14,658 bases of DNA from UMGS973 sp045599945 (GCA_045599945.1 JAZRWY010000038.1:1-14658); one strand, 5' to 3'; shown: positions 1 through 8,060, counted from the stretch's first letter. Numbers and translations: made by a program. The notes: generated by a model not told the origin, from the sequence alone.

Positions 1-270
1 GGCCAGTAGTTTTCTGATATATCGTCCGGATGCCTTTTCAACATCAACGGACTTTATGCCGGAAAACAGCATGGGATGATGAGTCAGAATCAGCTGACAG
101 CCATTTTCTATTGCTTCATCAATCACATCATCGGTAATTTCCAGCGCTACCAGCACCTTTTCCAGTTCTCCATCTCCGTTATTCACCTGAAAACCGCAAT
201 TATCCCAGTCTTCTGCAAGATCTGGAGGTATGATGGTATTCAGTTCATCAATAAATTCATATATTCTCAT
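1..270 (-). CDS. Nif3-like dinuclear metal centre protein (DUF34/YqfO family), N-terminal part
   Basis: Partial gene. The first 90 codons are present and the frame runs open off the left edge. The start is the ATG at 270-268, giving a protein beginning MRIYEFIDEL. Family hallmarks visible are DWDNCGFQ (about residues 21-28), where members usually have WDNxGL, and LTHHPMLFSG (62-71), where the histidine pair at 64-65 supplies metal ligands of the two-metal site. The family forms hexameric rings; its biochemical role is not settled, and GTP cyclohydrolase-like or NIF3-type names should be treated as tentative. The start codon lies 14 bases inside the end of trmK, so translation is probably coupled. 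A trmK/nif3 pair directly after rpoD is a common arrangement in Firmicutes. Family assignment is confident; function is not. Confidence 0.9.
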   Translation of the reverse strand, partial: MRIYEFIDELNTIIPPDLAEDWDNCGFQVNNGDGELEKVLVALEITDDVIDEAIENGCQLILTHHPMLFSGIKSVDVEKASGRYIRKLLA

Positions 271-988
271 TAAACAAACCTCTCAAATATTCCATGTCAT
301 TTTGTATCTGTCTCTTTTTATCATCCCAGCGGCTTGCGGAATTTTTCATCTGCAGAAAAATATCTTCCGCCTGCTCAAGCCTTCGATTCACATGTTCCTC
401 AAATAGCGGATGACCGGTAAGCCAGACCGGAACGTCCAGCCTGATATCTTCTTCCCCATATGTGAGGATTTCATCCAGATGATTCTGGATGTATTCCATG
501 TTCCTGCCCGCCCGGGTTTCTGCTGTAATGACATTGCAGATGAATCTTCCTTCTCTTACCAGCGTATCCGTCACAATGGAAAAATCGTGATGGAGAAGCC
601 AATATCTGAGTTTTCCTGCAGAAATGCGCGGCTGGAGAATAAACTTGCGAAAACTTCTGGTTTTATCCATGTCTTCTTCAAAAATTCTGATCATGAGAAG
701 ACCGCCCATGCCGGCGATGACCACATCGTCTACTTCTCCCTTCTGCAGAATCTTTAGACCGTCTCCCAGGCGAAGATCAAAAGTTTCGCCCGGATAGAGC
801 ATCTCGCAGTTTTCTCTGGCCTTATTTAAGGAACCGCTGCTGACATCTGCCATGATCACTTTGGGAGAGATTCCCCGTTCCCAAAGGGAAACAGGCAGAA
901 AGCCATGGTCAGTACCAATGTCCGCCATGGATTCTCCTTTTTTTACTTCATTTGCCAGCATTTCCAATCGTTCTGTAAGTTTCAGCAT
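257..988 (-). CDS. trmK: tRNA (adenine(22)-N1)-methyltransferase TrmK
   Basis: A 243-residue class I SAM-dependent methyltransferase expected to methylate N1 of A22 in the D-loop region of tRNAs. Residues 21-31 hold the SAM-binding loop in the form ADIGTDHGFLP, which is characteristic of TrmK. DDVVIAGMGG (about 86-95) is the conserved post-beta-4 segment, and LQPRISAGKLRYWL follows in the catalytic domain. The C-terminal roughly 80 residues are charged and predicted helical, matching the coiled-coil tail of this family; total length is normal. The ATG at 988-986 overlaps the rpoD stop codon as TAATG, and an AAAGGA sequence lies upstream inside rpoD, pointing to translational coupling. It belongs to the operon with dnaG and rpoD and overlaps the following nif3-like gene by 14 bases. 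Confidence 0.93.
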   Translation of the reverse strand: MLKLTERLEMLANEVKKGESMADIGTDHGFLPVSLWERGISPKVIMADVSSGSLNKARENCEMLYPGETFDLRLGDGLKILQKGEVDDVVIAGMGGLLMIRIFEEDMDKTRSFRKFILQPRISAGKLRYWLLHHDFSIVTDTLVREGRFICNVITAETRAGRNMEYIQNHLDEILTYGEEDIRLDVPVWLTGHPLFEEHVNRRLEQAEDIFLQMKNSASRWDDKKRQIQNDMEYLRGLFNENI

Positions 989-2121
989 TATTCCATATAA
1001 TCCTTTAATTTCTTGCTTCTGCTTGGATGTCTTAATTTTCTCAGAGCCTTTGCCTCAATCTGTCTGATTCTTTCTCTTGTTACATCAAATTCCTTACCGA
1101 CTTCCTCCAGGGTTCTGGCTCTGCCGTCTTCCAGACCAAATCTCAGCTTTAATACCTTCTGTTCACGCTCTGTCAAAGTATCCAGAACCTCCACAAGCTG
1201 TTCCTTCAGCATGGAAAATGCTGCCGCTTCTGCAGGGGCTGGAACTTCTTCATCCGGGATGAAATCTCCCAGATGGGAATCTTCTTCTTCACCAATTGGT
1301 GTTTCCAGAGAAACCGGCTCCTGGGCAATCTTCAGAATTTCTCTTACTTTTTCTTCCGAGATGTCCATTTCTTTTGCAATCTCTTCCGGAGATGGTTCGC
1401 GTCCATATTCCTGGAGCAGCTGTCTGGATACCCGAATCAGCTTATTGATGGTTTCTACCATGTGAACAGGAATACGGATGGTTCTTGCCTGATCGGCAAT
1501 GGAACGGGTAATTGCCTGCCTGATCCACCAGGTAGCATAGGTAGAGAACTTGTATCCTTTTCTCCAGTCAAATTTATCTACAGCCTTGATCAGTCCAAGA
1601 TTTCCTTCCTGGATCAGATCAAGGAAAAGCATGCCTCTTCCTACATATCTTTTTGCAATGGATACTACCAGACGAAGGTTTGCTTCACAGAGCTTTTTCT
1701 TTGCTTCCTCGTCTCCCTGTTCCATTCTCTTTGCAAGTTCGATTTCTTCATCAGCAGAAAGAAGTGGAACTTTACCGATTTCCTTCAGATACATTCTTAC
1801 CGGGTCATCCACAGTGATTCCCTTTGGAATGTTTGTTTCGATGCTGTCATCACTTTCACCGGCATCCTCTTCCTGGTTCTCATTTTCTTCCAGTTCCAGA
1901 TTCATCAGATCCGTATCATCAGGTTCTTCATCGCCAGACATTTCAATACCGGAAGATAATACTTTATCATAGATATCATCCATCTGCTCCTGATCGAGAT
2001 TCAGTTCGCCAAGAACCTCTGAAAAGTCAGCATTCGTTAGCTTATCTCCCTTCAGTTTTGCTTTTTCTGTCAACATCTGAACATACTCTTTTTTCTTATT
2101 ATCATCCATTTCGTATGTCAT
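988..2121 (-). CDS. rpoD: RNA polymerase primary sigma factor (sigma-70/SigA)
   Basis: Housekeeping sigma factor of 377 residues that directs core RNA polymerase to -35/-10 promoters. Domains in order: a short region 1.1 followed by an acidic linker (about residues 60-95, rich in D and E); region 1.2 with DDPVRMYLKEIGKVPLL (105-121); region 2 (about 149-222), including the core-binding GNLGLIKAVDKFDW segment and the -10 recognition helix with YATWWIRQAITRSI; region 3 (about 223-300); and region 4.2 with the helix-turn-helix EEVGKEFDVTRERIRQIEAKALRKLRHP (339-366), which reads the -35 box. Length equals typical Firmicute SigA. The start at 2121 is favoured over Met5 because GGAG lies 6 bases upstream (AAAGGAGACAGGC then ATG). 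ATGA overlap with the dnaG stop implies coupled translation. Confidence 0.98.
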   Translation of the reverse strand: MTYEMDDNKKKEYVQMLTEKAKLKGDKLTNADFSEVLGELNLDQEQMDDIYDKVLSSGIEMSGDEEPDDTDLMNLELEENENQEEDAGESDDSIETNIPKGITVDDPVRMYLKEIGKVPLLSADEEIELAKRMEQGDEEAKKKLCEANLRLVVSIAKRYVGRGMLFLDLIQEGNLGLIKAVDKFDWRKGYKFSTYATWWIRQAITRSIADQARTIRIPVHMVETINKLIRVSRQLLQEYGREPSPEEIAKEMDISEEKVREILKIAQEPVSLETPIGEEEDSHLGDFIPDEEVPAPAEAAAFSMLKEQLVEVLDTLTEREQKVLKLRFGLEDGRARTLEEVGKEFDVTRERIRQIEAKALRKLRHPSRSKKLKDYME

Positions 2122-3875
2122 GCCTGTCTCCTTTCTCTGATTTCCTGCATTAACTTTAATATTTCCATCTGTTCCATCAGAAGTTCATGAATTCTGTCAC
2201 TGTTTTCACTTTCATCAGCAATTTCGATGATCTTCGTGATTTCTTCATATCTGTTTTTATATTTTTCCAGTCTGTACCGGTTCAATGTCTCTTCCAGTAT
2301 CTTCTTTACATTACCGCCAAGCATGACATTCTCCTGAATGTCATTCAGAACGGAAAGACTTTCTTCGCTTAAGGAATCGCTGAGTTTCTGAATCTGAATC
2401 TCTTCGGATTCTTCCATCATCTTTCCAATGTTATCGAAGATTTCCATGCCTTCCGGACTTTGGAAGACTTCTTTTTCCTTTCGGATTTCCTCATAGGTCG
2501 TGCTGTCCATGAGCATCATGCGGATCAGATTCTTTTCCAGACTGGAAACAAAGGCAGTTTCGTGTTTTTCTTCCTTCGGCCGGGCATCTTTCTGCTCCGG
2601 ATTTTTCTTCCCTTCCAGTTCATATCTGATGGCACCTTCTGAAATCCGCGATACGGAAGCAATCTTCTTGATATATATGTCCTGCTCAGCAGGGCTGAGT
2701 TTCTGAAGGAACGCTGCCGCATCCCTGACAAAATCTATTCGTCCGTCGCTGGTCTTAATGTCATGGCGCTTCATCAGCGCATCAATCTTATAATCTGCAA
2801 AACCGGGCGCCTTCTTTGTCAGTTCCAGAAAAGCTGTCTTTCCCTGCTTTTTCACAAACTCATCGGGATCCTTGCCATCGGTAACATGCAGAACTTTCGC
2901 TTTCAGTCCCTGTTCATGAAGAATATCAATTCCCCTCAAAGCAGCAGCTCTTCCGGCATTATCCGCATCATAGGACAGGATGATATTCTTTGTATATCTT
3001 TTTAGCATCCTGGCCTGATTTTCTGTCAGCGCCGTCCCAAGAGATGCCGATACATTTCTGACTCCGCTCTGAAACAGGCTGACAACATCCATGTATCCCT
3101 CTACCAGTATGGCAGTGTCTTCCTCTGCTATGTATTCTCTCGTCAGATTGATGCCATACAGATTATTCTTTTTGAGAAAAATATCTGATTCCGGAGAGTT
3201 CAGATATTTCGGATTGCCATCACCAATGATTCTTCCTCCGAATCCTATGATTTTTCCTCTCGTATTGATGATCGGAAACATGACCCGGTTTCTGAATTTA
3301 TCATAATATCTGTTTTCTTTCTTAGAAAGAAGTCCAAGCTTTACCAGCGTCTCCGGATCCACATCTTTTGACATCATGAACTGATACAGGCTGTCCCAGG
3401 AATCCGGCGCATATCCGATGCCGAATTTCTTGATGGTATCTGCAGTAATTCCTCTGTTATACATGTAAAGATATCCCGGGCTTCCCTGCTTTGTCATATG
3501 GCTGAAAAAGAATTTGGCAGCCATGCGATTGATTTCATAGAGTTTTTCCTTCTTCTGGCTGGATGCACCGCCGCCATGGGTGATTTCTATGCCATATTCT
3601 CCCGCCAGTTTTTCTACTGCTTCCATGAAATCCAGGTGATAATATCGCTGGACAAACTCAATAACATCCCCTCTTGCGCCGCACCCGAAACAGGTAAAGA
3701 TCTGCTTGGATTCGGACACCACAAAGGATGGAGTCTTTTCATTGTGAAAAGGACAGATTCCTTTATAGTTCGCACCTGCCTTTTTCAGCGGAACAACTTT
3801 ACCTATGACATCAACAATATTGCATCTTGATTTAATTTCATCTAAAGTATTATCCTGCAACGAATCTTCCTCCAT
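2118..3875 (-). CDS. dnaG: DNA primase DnaG
   Basis: Synthesises RNA primers for replication together with the replicative helicase. The N-terminal CHC2 zinc-binding domain is intact: C41-x2-H44 and C62-x2-C65, within GICPFH and FTCFGCG. The catalytic core follows, with the basic segment FRNRVMFPI and GGR (about 194-215), then the Toprim domain with E259 in VEGYMD and D303/D305 in SYDADNAG. The C-terminal part (about 430-585) is the less conserved helicase-binding region. Length (585) is normal. The ATG at 3875 has no recognisable ribosome binding site, whereas GGAGGA at 3868-3873 sits 8 bases ahead of an in-frame TTG at 3860, which would give a 580-residue protein that still covers the zinc domain. 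The true start is therefore open. It is 48 bases after dgt and overlaps rpoD by 3 bases. Confidence 0.98.
   Translation of the reverse strand: MEEDSLQDNTLDEIKSRCNIVDVIGKVVPLKKAGANYKGICPFHNEKTPSFVVSESKQIFTCFGCGARGDVIEFVQRYYHLDFMEAVEKLAGEYGIEITHGGGASSQKKEKLYEINRMAAKFFFSHMTKQGSPGYLYMYNRGITADTIKKFGIGYAPDSWDSLYQFMMSKDVDPETLVKLGLLSKKENRYYDKFRNRVMFPIINTRGKIIGFGGRIIGDGNPKYLNSPESDIFLKKNNLYGINLTREYIAEEDTAILVEGYMDVVSLFQSGVRNVSASLGTALTENQARMLKRYTKNIILSYDADNAGRAAALRGIDILHEQGLKAKVLHVTDGKDPDEFVKKQGKTAFLELTKKAPGFADYKIDALMKRHDIKTSDGRIDFVRDAAAFLQKLSPAEQDIYIKKIASVSRISEGAIRYELEGKKNPEQKDARPKEEKHETAFVSSLEKNLIRMMLMDSTTYEEIRKEKEVFQSPEGMEIFDNIGKMMEESEEIQIQKLSDSLSEESLSVLNDIQENVMLGGNVKKILEETLNRYRLEKYKNRYEEITKIIEIADESENSDRIHELLMEQMEILKLMQEIRERRQA
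3868..3873 (-). promoter_or_regulatory. Shine-Dalgarno sequence inside the annotated dnaG start, favouring TTG at 3860
   Basis: On the minus strand GGAGGA begins at the last base of the ATG at 3875-3873. Its core GGAGG ends 8 bases before TTG (3860-3858), which is ideal spacing. No purine-rich site precedes the ATG itself (AGTATCAGTGAATA). This suggests dnaG translation may begin at TTG, five codons downstream, which would be a weaker start codon on a primase gene. Confidence 0.55.
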
Positions 3876-3902
3876 TATTCACTGATACTGACTTATACGT
3901 CA

Positions 3903-3925
3903 TAAAAAAGGGATTTCCTTTTTTT
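3903..3925 (-). terminator. AT-rich hairpin between dgt and dnaG, possible weak terminator or attenuator
   Basis: The inverted repeat AAAAAAGG (3904-3911) / CCTTTTTT (3917-3924) has a 5-base loop. Read in the direction of the operon, six U residues close the hairpin, so the U tract is part of the stem and is followed by ATGACG. That makes it a poor textbook terminator, though it could thin transcription into dnaG or act as an mRNA processing or decay boundary. It overlaps the dgt stop codon region. Confidence 0.35.
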
Positions 3926-4934
3926 ATTTTTCCTTTCGTCCGAAAATTCTTTCGTAATCAATCAGAGAATACCGGTCTGTCATGCCTGCAATGTAATCCT
4001 TGACGGCTTCCTTTTGGCCATAAGGCTGAATGAGCTCTTCATAATCTTTGGGCATTTCCGAAGGATGGTCCAGATAATATCCATATAAAGAGCGAATGAC
4101 ATTTTCCAGCGCTACAATCTGTTCATGTTTCTTGACCTTATCACTGTGATAGACATGCTTGAACATGTAAGCACGCAGTTCATTCATGAGATCCTGAGAT
4201 TCTTCAGACATCAGAATCAATGATTCTTCTCTGCTGCTGTAGATTACATCTTTTACCATCCGGTCAATTCTCTCTCCATGGGTCTTTCCGAAATATGCAA
4301 TGCAGTCGGAAGGCAGATCGGAAAGAGATATGACACCGGAACGGATGGCATCATCAATGTCATGATTAATATATGCGATTCTATCGCTGATTTTTACAAT
4401 CTGACCTTCCAGCGTAACAGGCCTTACCGGTCCCGTATGATTCAGAATTCCGTCTCTGACCTCAAAGGTGAGATTCATGCCGCGCTTATCGTTATGTTCC
4501 TCCAGAAGATCCACAATGCGCAGGCTCTGCTCATTATGCCGGAACCCGCCTTCGTGAACCATGTCAAGCACCCGCTCCCCATTATGCCCAAAAGGCGTAT
4601 GACCCAGGTCATGGCCGAGCGAAATGGCCTCCGTCAGATCTTCATTGAGATTGAGAGCTCTGGCGATGGTTCTTGAAATCTGCGAAACTTCAATGGTATG
4701 TGTCAGTCTTGTTCTAAAATGGTCTCCTTCCGGTGAAAGAAAGACCTGTGTCTTATGCATCAGTCTGCGAAAGGACTTGGAATGTACAATGCGGTCTCTG
4801 TCCCTCTGATACTCTGTACGCATCTCATCACTTTCTTCTTCCTGCAGCCTGCCTCTGGTTTCCGAGGACCTGGCAGCATTTTCCGAAAGAAATGTGTTTT
4901 CTCTTAATTCTATTTCTTCACGAATATTCATCAT
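3924..4934 (-). CDS. dgt: dGTP triphosphohydrolase-like HD-domain protein (dNTPase)
   Basis: A 336-residue HD-superfamily enzyme expected to hydrolyse deoxynucleoside triphosphates to nucleoside plus triphosphate, limiting dNTP pools. Visible signature elements: RDRDRIVHSKSFRRLMHKTQVF (45-65), RTRLTHTIEVSQI (75-86) with H79, and GHDLGHTPFGHNGE (107-120) with the metal-binding H108-D109 pair. RHNEQSLRI follows at about 132, and KISDRIAYINHDIDDA supplies the last metal-binding aspartate. Substrate preference (dGTP or other dNTPs) cannot be read from sequence. Two adjacent ATG codons (4934 and 4931) are possible starts; AGGTG 4 bases before the second favours it slightly. The first ATG overlaps the dut stop. 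Placement just ahead of dnaG and rpoD is typical of many Clostridia. Confidence 0.93.
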   Translation of the reverse strand: MMNIREEIELRENTFLSENAARSSETRGRLQEEESDEMRTEYQRDRDRIVHSKSFRRLMHKTQVFLSPEGDHFRTRLTHTIEVSQISRTIARALNLNEDLTEAISLGHDLGHTPFGHNGERVLDMVHEGGFRHNEQSLRIVDLLEEHNDKRGMNLTFEVRDGILNHTGPVRPVTLEGQIVKISDRIAYINHDIDDAIRSGVISLSDLPSDCIAYFGKTHGERIDRMVKDVIYSSREESLILMSEESQDLMNELRAYMFKHVYHSDKVKKHEQIVALENVIRSLYGYYLDHPSEMPKDYEELIQPYGQKEAVKDYIAGMTDRYSLIDYERIFGRKEK

Positions 4935-5359
4935 ACACCTGTCGATCCAAATCCGCCGGTGCTTCTATCGCTTTGGCTCAAAGCATCCGCTTCCTCAAAT
5001 TCCACTCGTTCATATCTTGCTGCAACCATCTGGGCAATTCTGTCACCGTTATGGATGACGAAATCCTCTTCGCCCCAGTTGATCAGAATGACGCCGATTT
5101 CACCTCTGTAATCGGAATCTATGGTTCCAATGCCGTTGACAAGACCGATTCCTTTTTTGGCAGCAAGGCCAGACCTTGCCCTTACCTGTATTTCATATCC
5201 CTCCGGTATTTCCACAAAAAGTCCGGTTGGAATGATTGCTCTTTTTCCGGGTCTGATGGTTATGGGCTGATCCAGATAAGCCCGGATGTCCATGCCAGCT
5301 GCACCCTCTGTTTCATATTCAGGCAGTTTGCCTGAAAGACTTCTGATTTTTATTTTCAT
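4931..5359 (-). CDS. dut: dUTP diphosphatase (trimeric dUTPase)
   Basis: Converts dUTP to dUMP and pyrophosphate, keeping uracil out of DNA and feeding thymidylate synthesis. At 142 residues it is a standard homotrimeric dUTPase, and all five conserved motifs are present in order: AGMDIRA (21-27), RSGLA (62-66), NGIGTIDSDYRGEI (75-88) with the catalytic aspartate D81, GDRIAQM (105-111), and the glycine-rich C-terminal arm RSTGGFGSTG (132-141), which closes over the nucleotide. The start ATG at 5359 has GAGG 5 bases upstream. It begins 2 bases after the M16 peptidase stop, and its own TGA overlaps the dgt start, so it sits in a tight operon beside another nucleotide-pool enzyme. Confidence 0.96.
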   Translation of the reverse strand: MKIKIRSLSGKLPEYETEGAAGMDIRAYLDQPITIRPGKRAIIPTGLFVEIPEGYEIQVRARSGLAAKKGIGLVNGIGTIDSDYRGEIGVILINWGEEDFVIHNGDRIAQMVAARYERVEFEEADALSQSDRSTGGFGSTGV

Positions 5360-5361
5360 GA

Positions 5362-6612
5362 CTACCTCTTTAACTGTTCTTCAAGATCTACTTCGTGATC
5401 GGAAATGATTGCTGCTGAATACTGCTCCGGCCGGGTGATTCTTTCAATCATGCATGCAACGTCTTCTTCCGAAACATTTTTCAGCCCGTTTATGACTTCC
5501 TCCTGTGTCTCTATCCGGTCAGATAGAAGAAGGTTCTTTCCGTTATTAAACATTCTGCTGTTGGTATTCTCCATGCTGTATATGTAGCTTCCCATCAGCT
5601 GCTGCTTTGCGATTTCCATTTCATCTGAAGTAACGCCTGTTTTCTTCAGGATTTTCATTTCTTCACGGATTCCGGTAATGGCCTGATCGATCTTCTCGTG
5701 ACTGATTCCGGCATAGATATTGAAATATCCTGTTTTTGAATAAGAACTGGCCATGGAATATACAGAATATGCAAGTCCTTTATCTTCACGGATATTCTGA
5801 AACAGCCGGCTGCTCATGCTTCCGCCGAAAATGTTATTCAAAACCTGAAGTTTCGGATAGTTCTCATCGGTTCTGTGAAATGTGGGAACAGCAATGCACA
5901 GATGGGTCTGCTCGATCTCTTTGACCTTGGACCGATAGGAAGGCAGATATTCGGCTGCAACGACTTTTTCTTCCTTCTGACTTCTGATAAGCGGGCAGAG
6001 CTTTTCTTCAAATACAGCTGCGACATGCTCCTCATCAAAATTTCCGGAAACAGAAACAACAATGCGGTCTGCTGCATAGAATTCATCCATGTATTTGCGG
6101 ATTTCCTGAGGATTCACGCGGAACAGGGTATCTCTTGTTCCAATAATGCTCTTTTCCATGGGGTCTCCCCGGAATACGAGCTCCATGATGATATCGTGGA
6201 CATCATCTTCCGGTGAATCTTCGATCATTTTCATCTCTTCAAAAATCACCATTCTCTCCTTGTCCATTTCGGTCTGATCAAAGAGTGAATGCATGAACAT
6301 GTCTGAAATGATATCTGCTCCGGCGTCAAAATTCTCAGCCAATGTCTTGATATAGTAGCAGGTAGCCTCTTTTCCTGTGAAGGCATTGGACTGGCCTGCA
6401 ATCCGATCTGCATCTGCTGCAATTTCCTTTGCCGTACGGCTTGATGTTCCTTTAAACATCATATGTTCAATGAAATGAGAAATCCCGGAAACCTCCGGAT
6501 TCTCATTGACAGCACCTGCTTTTACCCAGATGCCCAGGGAGACAGACTGTACATATGGAATCTCCTCAAGTACCAGCCGCACTCCATTGCTCAGATTTCT
6601 GATTTTAATCAT
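5362..6612 (-). CDS. M16-family zinc metallopeptidase (insulinase/processing peptidase-like, MlpA/YmxG type)
   Basis: A 416-residue member of peptidase family M16. The inverted zinc motif HFIEH (H46, E49, H50) is intact, and the third ligand E126 lies exactly 76 residues after H50 within FEEMKM, as the family requires. The N-terminal NGVRLVLEEIPYVQSVSLGIWVKAG is typical of the catalytic half. The C-terminal half carries the conserved SSRLFQNIREDKGLAYSVYS segment (around residues 270-290), corresponding to the second M16 domain. No signal peptide is visible, so it is probably cytoplasmic. Its Bacillus relative lies in another operon and its substrate is uncertain. The start is the first in-frame ATG, 12 bases after the preceding stop, and its ribosome binding site is weak (GGAA). 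Confidence 0.92.
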   Translation of the reverse strand: MIKIRNLSNGVRLVLEEIPYVQSVSLGIWVKAGAVNENPEVSGISHFIEHMMFKGTSSRTAKEIAADADRIAGQSNAFTGKEATCYYIKTLAENFDAGADIISDMFMHSLFDQTEMDKERMVIFEEMKMIEDSPEDDVHDIIMELVFRGDPMEKSIIGTRDTLFRVNPQEIRKYMDEFYAADRIVVSVSGNFDEEHVAAVFEEKLCPLIRSQKEEKVVAAEYLPSYRSKVKEIEQTHLCIAVPTFHRTDENYPKLQVLNNIFGGSMSSRLFQNIREDKGLAYSVYSMASSYSKTGYFNIYAGISHEKIDQAITGIREEMKILKKTGVTSDEMEIAKQQLMGSYIYSMENTNSRMFNNGKNLLLSDRIETQEEVINGLKNVSEEDVACMIERITRPEQYSAAIISDHEVDLEEQLKR

Positions 6613-6624
6613 GATGTTCCATGG

Positions 6625-6858
6625 CTATTTTCTTCTGAAAAAATCCATGATCTCCTTTCTGTATAATAGGAAAACGAGAATCAGCGCAATGATTACCAAT
6701 GCAATATTCCCTGCAGCTTTCCCCATGAACATTTCAACCCCCTGCGTGATGCAGATGATGACAATGAATAGAACTGCCACGCTTAGGAATATGCCGATGC
6801 TGGCGCGCTTTTCTCTTTTGTTATCTTCCTGTTCTTCCTTATGGTCTAATCTTTTCAC
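6625..6858 (-). CDS. Small membrane protein with two predicted helices, unknown function
   Basis: A 77-residue protein not recognised as a named family. It has a highly charged N-terminus (about residues 1-19, rich in K, E and D) and a hydrophobic segment at about 21-38. A second hydrophobic segment at about 50-66 follows, and it ends in a basic tail (YRKEIMDFFRRK). This suggests a two-pass inner-membrane protein with positively charged ends. The start codon is GTG (6858-6856), overlapping the alcohol dehydrogenase stop as GTGA. GGAGGG 7 bases upstream makes both the start and the reality of the gene convincing. It lies between the dehydrogenase and the M16 peptidase; the context does not reveal a function. 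Confidence 0.8.
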   Translation of the reverse strand: MKRLDHKEEQEDNKREKRASIGIFLSVAVLFIVIICITQGVEMFMGKAAGNIALVIIALILVFLLYRKEIMDFFRRK

Positions 6859-8060
6859 TTCTGTTCCCTCCGGCCGGATATTTTAAATATGCAGTCCATG
6901 AACTGCTCCTCATTCCAGATGACCGGAACAGGATAGAGCGGATTTGCTTCCTCCATGGCCCAGCGGATGATGGTCGGAATATCTTCATCCGAAATCATGT
7001 CAAGAACTTCCGGAATTTCCATGTACCGGTTCATTTCCCGTATTTTTACTATGAAGCCTTCTGCCTTTTCCTTTTCGGACACCCCGCCGATACCTGCAGC
7101 ATCTGCAAGTTCAGCAAGACTTCCGGTAACAGCATCTCCAAAACAGGAAAGCACATGCGGAAGTATGACTGCATTGGCAAGGCCATGAGAAACATGATAG
7201 ATTCCGCCGACAGCATGGGCAATTGCATGCACATAGCCGACAAAGCTTCTTGTAAATGCAATGCCAGCATAATAGGAGCCTTTCAGCATGCTGCTTCTTG
7301 CTGCATCATGGTCCGGCGCATCATAGACATCCGTCAGGTTTTCCATGATCAGTCTGACAGCTTCCAGTGCATACCGGTCCGTCGGTCCGCTGAATCTGTT
7401 GATATATGCTTCTACCGCATGGGTAAGCGCATCCATGCCGGTTTCAGCTGTAATATGTTTTGGAAGTCCTTTCGTAAGAGAAGCATCCAGCACAGCTGCA
7501 TCCGGTTTTAGAAACGGATCGATGATTGTCAGTTTTCTATGCTGCGTCTCGTCGGTAATGACCGCTGCCATGGTCCCTTCGCTGCCTGTTCCTGCAGTGG
7601 TCGGTACGGCAACAAAATATGGAGTTTTGCGGGAGACTTTAAAGAGCCCTGCCATTTCAAGAATGTCTTTCCCTTTTCTTGCATCCATGGCTCCAATCGC
7701 CTTGGCGCAGTCCATGGGAGATCCGCCGCCGATGGCAAGAATTGCTTCGCAGCCGTTCTCCACATAAGCCCGGTATCCTTCACGGATACATGCTGTATCC
7801 GGATCTCTCCTGACCCGGTTGAACAGAACATATTCTACCTGATGGGCTTCCAGTCCCTGATAGGTCGGGTCCAGGAGTCCGCTGACACTGATATGCGGCC
7901 CGGATACGATCAGAATCTTGCGAAAGCCTTTGACTTTCAGAAGCTCGCCTATTTGATCTCCACATCCGTTTCCTTCCATGAGAAACGGTTCCTTCCAGTT
8001 CAGAAATGTCTTTCCAAACGCCATTCCTGCCTGAAATATTCTATATCCTAATTGTTTCAT
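6855..8060 (-). CDS. Iron-containing alcohol dehydrogenase
   Basis: A 401-residue group III (Fe-dependent) alcohol dehydrogenase that would interconvert an alcohol and its aldehyde or ketone with NAD(P)H; the physiological substrate is unknown. The nucleotide-binding region shows AIGGGSPMDCAKAIG (109-123) and VPTTAGTGSE (152-161). Metal ligands match the FucO/AdhB pattern: D210 and H214 in TGMDALTHAVEAY, H278 in VHAIAH, and H292 in SHGLANA, with 14 residues between the last two as in FucO. Length is normal. The ATG at 8060 lacks a clear ribosome binding site and lies only 13 bases from a terminator-like hairpin. Met13 (8024), with AGG 5 bases ahead, is an alternative start, although it would trim an N-terminus that looks family-like. 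It is the first gene of the long operon running to the left edge. Confidence 0.93.
   Translation of the reverse strand: MKQLGYRIFQAGMAFGKTFLNWKEPFLMEGNGCGDQIGELLKVKGFRKILIVSGPHISVSGLLDPTYQGLEAHQVEYVLFNRVRRDPDTACIREGYRAYVENGCEAILAIGGGSPMDCAKAIGAMDARKGKDILEMAGLFKVSRKTPYFVAVPTTAGTGSEGTMAAVITDETQHRKLTIIDPFLKPDAAVLDASLTKGLPKHITAETGMDALTHAVEAYINRFSGPTDRYALEAVRLIMENLTDVYDAPDHDAARSSMLKGSYYAGIAFTRSFVGYVHAIAHAVGGIYHVSHGLANAVILPHVLSCFGDAVTGSLAELADAAGIGGVSEKEKAEGFIVKIREMNRYMEIPEVLDMISDEDIPTIIRWAMEEANPLYPVPVIWNEEQFMDCIFKISGRREQK

Noticed and set aside
1273..1959. A 228-codon open frame on the plus strand opposite rpoD
   Set aside because: Composition is rich in F, S, I and Y as expected from the complement of an acidic coding sequence. 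It has no recognisable domain and is fully covered by an unmistakable rpoD gene.
4733..5335. A 200-codon plus-strand frame spanning dgt and dut
   Set aside because: It lies antisense to two well-conserved genes across their junction, shows no family motif, and has low-complexity, cysteine- and serine-rich translation typical of a shadow frame.
7539..8051. A 170-codon plus-strand frame opposite the alcohol dehydrogenase gene
   Set aside because: No motifs, and the minus-strand gene has full metal and nucleotide binding signatures.
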